NCBI GenBank assembly: GCA_028688175.1 | Contig: JAQTYS010000057.1 | Coordinates: 1 to 12,883 of the forward strand | Direction: 5' to 3' | DNA length: 12,883 nt | Source: Methanothrix sp. | GTDB taxonomy: Archaea; Halobacteriota; Methanosarcinia; Methanotrichales; Methanotrichaceae | In this document: piece after piece, positions 7,317 to 12,883 of the stretch | Layout: every line of letters begins with the position of its first letter | Position numbering within the stretch: position 1 is the stretch's first letter | Position numbers and translations under genes: made by a program | The notes under the pieces: generated by a model | What the model saw: the letters and a program-made list of their open reading frames with translations, nothing else | Databases searched by the model: none | What the model was told of the DNA's origin: nothing

Positions 7317-7343
7317 GTTATGATTGAAATAACATTAGTTATT
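7317..7343. promoter_or_regulatory. Inverted repeat array GTTAT / ATAAC / GTTAT
   Basis: AATAAC-ATTA-GTTATT (7328-7343) is a perfect 6-base inverted repeat with a 4-base spacer. Another GTTAT at 7317-7321 pairs with the same central ATAAC. Three alternating half-sites in 27 bases, midway between divergent genes, suggest a regulator-binding region. AT-richness makes chance occurrence possible. Confidence 0.35.
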
Positions 7344-7423
7344 CGTATCTTGTTTTCTTTTGCCCAGCGAGAATTAGGTTCCACCACAATTATGATCGAA
7401 TGCAAATGCATCCTCTTGCAGGC

Positions 7424-7435
7424 AAAATTTAAATT
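7424..7435 (+). promoter_or_regulatory. TATA-like element of the STAND/caspase operon
   Basis: AAAATTTAAATT is a good archaeal TATA-box candidate about 100 bases before the first ATG of the operon. Transcription would start near 7455-7460 and leave a leader of about 75 bases. GAGG at 7518-7521 is the likely ribosome binding site, with a rather long 11-base gap to the ATG at 7533. Confidence 0.4.
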
Positions 7436-7532
7436 CTTGGGGGATGCTTTCCTTCTTTCAGTGAGCTGTATTCGGCTGTAAGACTTGATTTCGCGGCGCA
7501 AGGTCGAAGACAAAGCTGAGGATTAAAAGATT

Positions 7533-9644
7533 ATGAAAGATAGATCGAAGAATACTGTGAATGGGCCAAAAACAAATTTAGATGATGTTTATGGACAGGT
7601 TCTCTCAGGGCAGTTTGAATCAGTGACAATAAATAATAATGGACCATCGCAGTCTCGTCTTCCAGTTCAAAAACCACCTCGGCCAGAGAAATTTGTAGGC
7701 AGAGAAAAAGAAATAACTGATCTGATTAGAGACCTTCAACCAGGAAGACAAATTACTATCTTCGGCGCTGGTGGCATGGGCAAGAGCGCTTTGGTATCGG
7801 AAGCTATCTGGAGACTTGCCCCTGATAACAATCCACCAGATGCATTTTCCGATGGCATCATTTTTCATAATTTCTATCGCCAGCCGCAGTCAGCTCTCAT
7901 TTTAGAAGCAATTGCACGCGCTTACGGAGAAAACTTGCGACCTAATCCATCTGTGGCTGCACGCCGCGCTCTTGCAGGCCGCCAGGCTTTGCTTGTCCTA
8001 GATGGAGCCGAAGCTGCGGATGATCTTGATGTCGTCTTGGACATTGCGGGAAGCTGTGGAATACTCATTACAACTCAGAAAAAAGACGATGCACCGAATG
8101 ATTGGATTGAACTCACGCCATTGAAACAAGATCACGCGGTAAGACTCCTTCAGGAATGGGGAAAAGAATGGGCAGTTGATGAGGATGCATCCAATGAGAT
8201 TTGTGAACTGTTGGGCGGCCTTCCTCTTGCTATCTTTCTAGCAGGTCGCTATCTGGCACAACACAATCAGCTAGCTACCGAGTATTTGGAATGGTTAGAA
8301 GAGACGCCTTTAGAAGCTTTGAATATGGGAGAACGAAGGCATCAAAGCATTCCATTGCTCATGGAACAGTGCATGGAGAAGATAAGTGAAATAGGTCGTG
8401 CGTCACTAGGTGTAGCAGGAATCTTGGCACTTGAGCCGTTTGAATCAAAGCTCATCCAAATTGCCCTGAGCAAAAAGCCCCGAGATGTGAATCGTGCTTT
8501 GGGAGAATTGGTGAATTTTGGGCTCGTTCAGCGTTCCGAATCCCATTATCAGGTGACACATGCTTTGATTCGTACTTACGCAAGAGAACGACTTGTGCCA
8601 GAGCGCATATCTTTGTCGCGTTTAGCAGGATATTATTTTCCATTCGTGAGAACGCAGTGCGCCCTTGGATTATCGGGTTATATATGTTTAGATTCTCATC
8701 GTGCCCATGTTTTAGCGTTGCAGTCAGCTTGCTTTGATGCATCTGAATGGAGGTTAGTCCGTGTTCTTGCGTGGGCCATGAGAGAATATCTCGATTTACA
8801 GGGACACTGGACTGAGCGCGCATCGATACTCGAAAAGGGATTAATTGCGGCTCGTAATGCCAATGACCGCTATGATGAGGGGGCGTTCTTGGCCTCATTA
8901 GGATTGACCTATAATCATTTTGGAGAATACCGTCAGGCTAAAGATTTGCTTGAGCAATCACTTTCCATAGCGCAGGAGACTAGGGATCGTAAAGATGAAG
9001 GGGGTTCTCTGGTGAACATAGCCATTTCCTGCAATCTCCTTGGTGAGCATGAAAGAGCGATTGAGCTATGTGATCAAGCATTATTAATTGCTAGAGAGAT
9101 TAGATACAAGGATTTAGAGTGCGCGGCATTAGGCAATATAGGCATAGCCTATTATTACATCGGCGAAACTCGTCTTGCCATAGAGTTTTATGAAAAAGAT
9201 CTTGCGATTATCCGAGAGGTGGGGGATCGTTCTAAAGAGGGAAATACCATATGTTGTCTGGGTGTTGCCCATTCTCAACTTGGCGAAAACCATCGTGCTA
9301 TTGAGTTATATGAACAGTATCTGACAATTGCCAAAGAAACCGGAAACCTCCAGGGAGAAGGAAGCTATTTGTGCAATATGGGTAACGCTTATGATAGGTT
9401 GGGAGATAGTTCAAAAGCTATCACGTTACACGAAAGCGCATTAGAGATTTTTCGAGAGATTGGTGATCGACTCGGAGAAGGTAATGCATTGTTCAACATG
9501 AGCTTGGCGCTGGATAAGATTGGTGAACGGGAAAAGGCGATTGATTGTGCCCAGTTAGCGCTGAATATTTTCGAAAAGATTGAAAGTCCGCAAGCTGAGA
9601 AGGCGAGAAGGAAGCTAGCAGAATGGGAGAAGAAAAAAGAATGA
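7533..9644 (+). CDS. STAND (NB-ARC-type) ATPase with six TPRs and an N-terminal signalling motif
   Basis: This 703-residue NLR-like protein would be a receptor that oligomerises when its repeats sense a trigger. Order: N-terminal motif (14-34: TNLDDVYGQVLSG then QFESVTIN), linker, NB-ARC ATPase, winged-helix region, then six 40-residue TPRs (about 445-683) and a basic/acidic cap ending KLAEWEKKKE. Walker A is GAGGMGKS (78-85), Walker B LLVLDGAE (153-160), and GGLPLA is at 228-233. Two positions look degenerate. The sensor motif, usually TSR or TTR, reads TTQ (180-182), and the MHD-like position reads THA (342-344). The six TPRs differ strongly from each other. The stop overlaps the caspase start as ATGA, so the two are translationally coupled. 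NLR-type STAND proteins are known in prokaryotic antiviral defence and programmed cell death; the trigger is unknown. The N-terminal motif recurs in the next two proteins. Confidence 0.92.
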   Translation: MKDRSKNTVNGPKTNLDDVYGQVLSGQFESVTINNNGPSQSRLPVQKPPRPEKFVGREKEITDLIRDLQPGRQITIFGAGGMGKSALVSEAIWRLAPDNNPPDAFSDGIIFHNFYRQPQSALILEAIARAYGENLRPNPSVAARRALAGRQALLVLDGAEAADDLDVVLDIAGSCGILITTQKKDDAPNDWIELTPLKQDHAVRLLQEWGKEWAVDEDASNEICELLGGLPLAIFLAGRYLAQHNQLATEYLEWLEETPLEALNMGERRHQSIPLLMEQCMEKISEIGRASLGVAGILALEPFESKLIQIALSKKPRDVNRALGELVNFGLVQRSESHYQVTHALIRTYARERLVPERISLSRLAGYYFPFVRTQCALGLSGYICLDSHRAHVLALQSACFDASEWRLVRVLAWAMREYLDLQGHWTERASILEKGLIAARNANDRYDEGAFLASLGLTYNHFGEYRQAKDLLEQSLSIAQETRDRKDEGGSLVNIAISCNLLGEHERAIELCDQALLIAREIRYKDLECAALGNIGIAYYYIGETRLAIEFYEKDLAIIREVGDRSKEGNTICCLGVAHSQLGENHRAIELYEQYLTIAKETGNLQGEGSYLCNMGNAYDRLGDSSKAITLHESALEIFREIGDRLGEGNALFNMSLALDKIGEREKAIDCAQLALNIFEKIESPQAEKARRKLAEWEKKKE
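7572..7634 (+). other. Shared short signalling motif, copy 1 (N-terminus of first STAND protein)
   Basis: Residues 14-34 read TNLDDVYGQVLSG followed by QFESVTIN. It aligns with the motifs at 10508-10573 and 10642-10710, being one residue shorter on each side of the SG. Conserved positions are TN, a hydrophobic, V, V/I-L/F-SG, F, V and I. It directly precedes the linker to the ATPase and no other domain lies N-terminal of it. Confidence 0.75.
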
Positions 9645-10603
9645 CCCATACAGAAAAAATCTTTGCAGCGGGCCATGCTCTGCTCATTGGTGTCGGCGGT
9701 GCGGATATACCAAAAACTGTGGACGATGCAAAAGCCTTGGCAGATATTCTAAAAGATCAGGAACGATGCGCCTATCCACCGGAACAGGTGAAGCTTCTCA
9801 CTGGCCAGGATGCTGACAGAAATAGAATCCTTGATGCTCTGGATAAGGTAGCCCAATCCAGTGATATAAATTCTACCATAATTATCTATTTCTCTGGCCA
9901 CGGCAGCCAAATCACATCCTCCATTGGCGAGGCATATTTCCTGATTCCGCATGGTTATGATATAAACAGATTGAATAAAACTGCCATTAGCGGCGCTGAG
10001 TTCGCTGCTAAGTTGCGGGCATTGAAGGCAAAGAAAATTCTCTTGCTCCTGGACTGCTGTCATGCAGGCGGCATTGGTGAAGCCAAAGGACTTGAGATTG
10101 CCAAAGCACCTCTCCCACCAGAAGCGCTTGAGGTGCTGGGCTGTGGGAGCGGTCGTGTCATAATTGCCTCATCACAAGCAGACGAGAGTTCCTTTGCAGG
10201 AGAACCATACAGCGCTTTCACTCTCGCGCTAATCGAGTCACTTTGCGGAATAGGTGTGGCTAGGAAAGACGGCTTTGTCCGAGTAGCTGATTTGGCGATG
10301 CACGCTAGGGAGGCTGTGCCTGGTAGAACTAAAAACAAACAACATCCCATACTCAGCTTTGAACAAGCAGATAACTTTGTTGTTGCTTACTATTCTGGTG
10401 GGGATTCATCGACAAAAGCTCTACCATTCCAGGAGTTGCCAGAGATCGAGCCAGAGCCTGGTGCGTGGCAAAACGAATTCAATCAAAAACAGAATGCTGG
10501 TACGCAGACAAATATCGTAGGAGATGTAAACGGCCCAATTCTATCGGGTATATTCAGAGGTCCGGTGAACATCTTGGAAGGACGGAGAAGACGTAAAACA
10601 TGA
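9641..10603 (+). CDS. Caspase-like (C14 family) cysteine protease with C-terminal signalling motif
   Basis: This 320-residue protein carries a metacaspase/peptidase C14 domain (about 8-252). The catalytic pair is visible: His87 in YFSGHGSQ and Cys140 in LLLLDCCHAGG, with Asp138 before it. ALLIGV and the DDAKAL segment near the N-terminus, and SSQADESS (178-185), also fit the family. After the domain comes a Pro/Glu-rich linker (ELPEIEPEPGAW), then the shared motif (290-311: TNIVGDVNGPILSG, IFRGPVNI), then a basic tail RRRRKT. I prefer the ATG at 9641 (MTHTEKIF), which overlaps the upstream stop as ATGA; ATG at 9623 is an alternative adding six residues. Its stop overlaps the next start as ATGA. 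By its place between two STAND ATPases it is probably the executioner activated by their assembly, cleaving host proteins. Substrate and cleavage preference are unknown, though acidic or basic P1 specificity cannot be told here. Confidence 0.93.
   Translation: MTHTEKIFAAGHALLIGVGGADIPKTVDDAKALADILKDQERCAYPPEQVKLLTGQDADRNRILDALDKVAQSSDINSTIIIYFSGHGSQITSSIGEAYFLIPHGYDINRLNKTAISGAEFAAKLRALKAKKILLLLDCCHAGGIGEAKGLEIAKAPLPPEALEVLGCGSGRVIIASSQADESSFAGEPYSAFTLALIESLCGIGVARKDGFVRVADLAMHAREAVPGRTKNKQHPILSFEQADNFVVAYYSGGDSSTKALPFQELPEIEPEPGAWQNEFNQKQNAGTQTNIVGDVNGPILSGIFRGPVNILEGRRRRKT
10508..10573 (+). other. Shared short signalling motif, copy 2 (C-terminus of caspase-like protease)
   Basis: Residues 290-311 read TNIVGDVNGPILSG then IFRGPVNI. 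The match to copy 3 (TNIKGSVSAPVFSG then VFNDSVTI) is gap-free over 22 residues. At DNA level only short stretches such as GACAAATATC are identical, so conservation is at the protein level, not from a recent duplication. Confidence 0.75.
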
Positions 10604-11826
10604 CTGAGAAACATCACGATCTAGATTTAGGGAGAACGGAGACAAATATCAAAGGAAGTGTAAGTGCTCCAGTGTTTTCAGGGGTGTTCAACGATTCGGT
10701 TACAATAAATGGGATAGCTCCTTCTCGAATTCCCCATGAGATCCCCTCTCCGCCTGAAGACTTCACCGGGCGCGATGATGAACTGAATGATTTATTGACG
10801 CATTTTGATAAAGGGGCCACCATCACGGGCCTGCGAGGAATGGGCGGCGTTGGCAAGACCGCTCTGGCCTACATGCTTGCTGAGAAGCTGCGGGACCGCT
10901 ATCCAGACGGTCATTTGGTTGTAGAACTAAATGGCACTGGAGAGAAGCCCCTGAAACCATCTGAAGCTATGGCGAGAGTTATTCACTCATACGATTCAAA
11001 GGTCCATCTGCCTGATGACGAATCTTCAATCGGCAACCTATACCGCACATTCTTAGACGGCAAGCGCGCCCTGCTTCTGCTAGATAACGCTGCCGATGAG
11101 AAGCAGGTAATGCCATTGCAGCCACCAAAGACATGCGGCGTGATAGTCACCTCCCGTTTCAATCTTGCTCTGCCCGGCTTGAAGAAAATCGATTTGAATA
11201 TCCTGAAGCCGGAGAAAGCCGTCGAACTCTTGCTGAAGGTTTATGGGTCCGACCTGACCTCTGCTATTTTTTTGCAGCACAAGAACGCCTGGAATGAGAT
11301 CGCTAGGCTCTGCGGCTATCTTCCCCTGGCCTTGCGTGCAGCGGGAAGCCTTCTATCCATAACCAGAGATATGAGTCCGGATAGCTACGCAAAATTGCTG
11401 GACGATGAGAGAACCAGGCTGGAGAGCATAGGAGAGAAAGGTGTGGATAAGGGTGTGGAAGCGAGCCTGCTTCTATCTTATGACCGACTGCCCCCGCAGA
11501 TGGCAAGAATCTTTCGCATGCTTTCCGTCTTTCCTGCAGACTTTGATTCTCAGGCAGAGGAGTTTGTATGCCAGGATAAAGGTCATGAACATTTACGCGA
11601 ACTGTTGCGCTGGAACCTGATAGAATATCGGGAGGAGATCGGACGATATCGCCTGCATGATTTGGTGAGAATCTTTGCAGTAAAGAAACACGATAAAGAT
11701 GATGAATATGAAACTGCCTCGGATGCGAAGCGTCGCCACGCTCAATATTATAGATACATTCTCGCTTCGTCAAATCAAATATTCCGTGAAGGCAACGAGA
11801 TACAAAAAAAGCTTGAGACTTTTTGA
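10600..11826 (+). CDS. Second STAND (NB-ARC) ATPase, N-terminal part, ends at a frame break
   Basis: This frame encodes 408 residues: the shared motif (15-37), a linker, then a well-preserved NB-ARC ATPase. Walker A is GMGGVGKT (80-87), Walker B LLLLDNAAD (158-166), sensor TSR (184-186), GYLPLA (239-244) and MHD-type LHD (352-354), so it should bind and hydrolyse ATP. It then follows the usual C-terminal part of such proteins (RRHAQYYRYILA) until an A7 run at 11804-11810, after which the frame reads four foreign residues and stops. The expected continuation (LFDMEWSNIQAG) sits one frame on. Removing one A joins it to the TPR region, giving one protein of about 649 residues. Either the gene is broken, the base is a sequencing error, or slippage at A7 yields two products. 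The start overlaps the caspase stop as ATGA. Likely role: ATP-dependent receptor or switch acting with the protease. Confidence 0.9.
   Translation: MTEKHHDLDLGRTETNIKGSVSAPVFSGVFNDSVTINGIAPSRIPHEIPSPPEDFTGRDDELNDLLTHFDKGATITGLRGMGGVGKTALAYMLAEKLRDRYPDGHLVVELNGTGEKPLKPSEAMARVIHSYDSKVHLPDDESSIGNLYRTFLDGKRALLLLDNAADEKQVMPLQPPKTCGVIVTSRFNLALPGLKKIDLNILKPEKAVELLLKVYGSDLTSAIFLQHKNAWNEIARLCGYLPLALRAAGSLLSITRDMSPDSYAKLLDDERTRLESIGEKGVDKGVEASLLLSYDRLPPQMARIFRMLSVFPADFDSQAEEFVCQDKGHEHLRELLRWNLIEYREEIGRYRLHDLVRIFAVKKHDKDDEYETASDAKRRHAQYYRYILASSNQIFREGNEIQKKLETF
10642..10710 (+). other. Shared short signalling motif, copy 3 (N-terminus of second STAND protein)
   Basis: Residues 15-37 read TNIKGSVSAPVFSG then VFNDSVTIN. 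It matches the protease C-terminal motif without gaps and shares the ending SVTIN with the first STAND protein (ESVTINNNGP against DSVTINGIAP). The linker that follows leads straight to the ATPase. Confidence 0.75.
11804..11810 (+). other. A7 homopolymer at the frame break in the second STAND gene
   Basis: Seven A at the exact point where homology leaves one frame and continues in the next (+1). Deleting one A restores a single frame: QKSLRLFDMEW. The phase forms A-AAA-AAG, a classic -1 slippery heptamer, but a -1 shift would meet TGA within two codons. Full-length product therefore needs +1 shifting, or loss of one A (or gain of two) during transcription. Confidence 0.8.
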
Positions 11827-11827
11827 T

Positions 11828-12550
11828 ATGGAATGGAGCAATATTCAGGCAGGAGTGTACTGGGCTGAAGAGAATCTTCTTTCTGATGATTTTGCAGCAG
11901 AGCTCTGCAACACATACTACTATGCTGGATTGGATGTATTGAACTTGAGACTTCATCCGGATAAGAAAATCTCTTGGCTAAAGAGTGCTCTAACAGCATC
12001 CAAACAGTTGGGAGATGGGCAAGCGGAAGGAGTCTGGCTGGGCAGCCTGGGCCAGGCTCATGCTGCGATGGGCCAGCCGGAAAAGGCGATCGAATACTTC
12101 CAGATGGCTCTGGAAATTGCCCAACAGATCAAGGACAAACAAAATGAGGGAGCTTGGCTGGGCAGCCTGGGCCAGGCTCATACTGCGATGGGCCAGCCGG
12201 AAAAGGCGATCGAATACTTCCAGATGGCTCTGGAAATTGCCCAACAGATCAAGGACAAACGAAATGAGGGAGCTTGGCTGGGCAGCCTGGGCCAGGCTCA
12301 TGCTGCGATGGGCCAGCCGGAAAAGGCGATCGAATACTTCCAGATGGCTCTGGAAATTGCCCAACAGATCAAGGACAAACGAAATGAGGGAGCTTTGCTG
12401 GGCAGCCTGGGACTTGAATTTGATAAATCTGGTCAGCGTGAGAAAGCAATAAAATTAACAGAAGCTGCGCTAGCGATCTCCGAGCAGATCAATAGCTCGA
12501 ATGCCAAGATTGCAGAAAAAAAGCTAGCAGAATGGCAACGCCAGAAGTAA
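11828..12550 (+). CDS. TPR sensor part of the second STAND protein, out of frame with its N-terminal part
   Basis: The frame continues the upstream gene: LFDMEWSNIQAGVYWAEE is the normal junction between the NB-ARC region and the repeats in related proteins. It holds a diverged leading repeat, three almost identical 40-residue TPRs, a diverged final repeat and a cap ending KLAEWQRQK, which resembles the KLAEWEKKKE end of the first STAND protein. The open frame begins at 11699, but upstream of the A7 run that frame is only a shadow. If made separately, ATG at 11828, one base after the upstream TGA, could be used by re-initiation (240 residues); no strong ribosome binding site precedes it. The repeats are probably the ligand-sensing surface. 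I consider a single interrupted gene more likely than two genes. Confidence 0.8.
   Translation: MEWSNIQAGVYWAEENLLSDDFAAELCNTYYYAGLDVLNLRLHPDKKISWLKSALTASKQLGDGQAEGVWLGSLGQAHAAMGQPEKAIEYFQMALEIAQQIKDKQNEGAWLGSLGQAHTAMGQPEKAIEYFQMALEIAQQIKDKRNEGAWLGSLGQAHAAMGQPEKAIEYFQMALEIAQQIKDKRNEGALLGSLGLEFDKSGQREKAIKLTEAALAISEQINSSNAKIAEKKLAEWQRQK
12029..12411 (+). repeat. Tandem array of three near-identical 120-bp TPR units plus a partial fourth
   Basis: Units are 12029-12148, 12149-12268 and 12269-12388, with a 23-base partial copy to 12411. By eye, units 2 and 3 differ at one base, 1 and 3 at three, 1 and 2 at four. The differences change V/A, A/T and Q/R; no silent difference is present. The period is exactly 40 codons, one TPR. 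Such identity indicates recent expansion or ongoing homogenisation, and copy number could vary between strains. Confidence 0.95.
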
Positions 12551-12566
12551 AATAGAGATATCCTTT

Positions 12567-12883
12567 CTAAGCGTCCACCCTAGCTTTGGTTGATTCAGAT
12601 TTCACTTGTTTCTCCCACCACATCTTGACCCTTATCGACGATCCCGGCAGCACCAACGTTCCGCTCTCCTCTCGCAGCGTTCCCTGAAGATACTCCCGCA
12701 ATATCGTCTTCTGCTCTTCGCTCTCCGCCTGGGCCTGGGGGGCAAGCGTCGCCATAGCCTCATCCATATTCGAATACCTCTGATTATGCTCCAGCGGGAA
12801 GGTCATGACATTCGGATAGATGCCCATCTGGTAGAGCACATTGTAGAGCACATCGCTCTTGGGGCCTGGGCAGTAATTCCGCC
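12567..12883 (-). CDS. C-terminal part of a probable SAM-dependent methyltransferase (5' end outside window)
   Basis: The frame is open to the right edge (beginning RNYCPGPKSDVLYNVLYQ), so the gene starts outside the window; the GTG at 12849-12851 is internal, not a start. About 105 residues are visible. The segment VLYQMGIYPNVMTFPLEHNQ, followed by YSNMDEAMATLAP and a closing LVLPGSSIRVKMWWEK, resembles the C-terminal portion of class I methyltransferases found in methanogens, where a final beta strand ends with W-W. The SAM-binding part is not in view, so this rests on resemblance of the tail and the substrate is unknown. It is convergent with the STAND operon, 16 bases apart, and unrelated to it by orientation. 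Confidence 0.6.
   Translation of the reverse strand, partial: RNYCPGPKSDVLYNVLYQMGIYPNVMTFPLEHNQRYSNMDEAMATLAPQAQAESEEQKTILREYLQGTLREESGTLVLPGSSIRVKMWWEKQVKSESTKARVDA

Larger units (their letters stand above)
7194..7532. other. Divergent intergenic region between the nickel-uptake cluster and the STAND/caspase operon
   Basis: These 339 bases are AT-rich and hold promoters for both directions. Left side: AGGAGG site for the binding protein, a TTTAAAA element and overlapping palindromes. Middle: a GTTAT/ATAAC/GTTAT array and a direct repeat of TAGT(T)ATGATT at about 7296-7305 and 7315-7325. Right side: AATTTAAATT as a TATA-like element for the plus-strand operon. A 69-codon minus-strand frame at 7304-7513 has no recognisable features and I do not regard it as a gene. 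Confidence 0.6.

Noticed and set aside
7304..7513. 69-codon minus-strand frame in the divergent intergenic region
   Set aside because: No domain, signal or ribosome binding site, and it spans the putative promoter elements of both flanking transcripts.
11804..11811. Programmed -1 frameshift at A-AAA-AAG
   Set aside because: A -1 shift leads to GCT-TGA and stops at once; the TPR frame is +1.
11699..11827. Start of the TPR-part frame at 11699
   Set aside because: Before the A7 run the neighbouring frame carries the expected NB-ARC C-terminal sequence, so this stretch is a shadow.
12029..12411. Possibility that the 120-bp tandem repeats are a CRISPR or intergenic satellite
   Set aside because: Units are directly adjacent without spacers, are exactly 40 codons long and encode TPRs in frame.
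11990..12452. Long frames on both strands with internally repetitive proteins across the TPR array
   Set aside because: Their repetitiveness follows from the 120-bp DNA repeat, whose length is a multiple of three; only the TPR frame gives a known fold.

Overview
The window looks like a piece of an archaeal chromosome, most likely a methanogen of the Methanosarcinales (Methanothrix/Methanosaeta-like). The reasons are a NikR-linked nickel/peptide ABC transporter with a fused dual ATPase, TrmO-type and secreted TPR proteins, GAGG/GGTGA ribosome binding sites, TATA-like promoters and frequent NB-ARC/TPR proteins. This is inferred from gene content; no rRNA or other taxonomic marker is present.

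The left half (1-7193) lies entirely on the minus strand. In transcription order it holds: an extracellular solute-binding protein (5637-7193); a gap with a hairpin/T-tract and a 15-bp palindrome; a TrmO/TsaA-family methyltransferase (4994-5467); two permeases (3908-4945 and 3067-3918); one polypeptide carrying both ABC ATPase domains (1355-3067); the nickel-responsive repressor NikR (852-1274); and a secreted TPR protein that runs off the left edge. The transporter genes overlap or nearly abut. They probably form one nickel (or nickel-chelate/peptide) uptake module controlled by NikR.

A 339-base intergenic region (7194-7532) separates this from a plus-strand three-gene operon (7533-12550). 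The operon encodes a STAND/NB-ARC ATPase with six TPRs, a caspase-like protease, and a second STAND/NB-ARC ATPase with near-identical TPRs. The genes are joined by 4-base ATGA overlaps. All three proteins carry the same short glycine/hydrophobic motif (TN-I-x-G-x-V...SG-x-F...V-x-I), at the N-terminus of both STAND proteins and at the extreme C-terminus of the protease. That is the layout known for NLR-effector pairs that signal by amyloid templating. I read the operon as a two-receptor, one-executioner immunity or cell-death module. It is the most interesting content of the window.

The second STAND gene is split by a +1 frame change at an A7 run. Its TPR region has three 120-bp units that differ at only a few positions, every difference being non-synonymous. 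The right edge (12567-12883, minus strand) holds the C-terminal part of a probable SAM-dependent methyltransferase, convergent with the operon.
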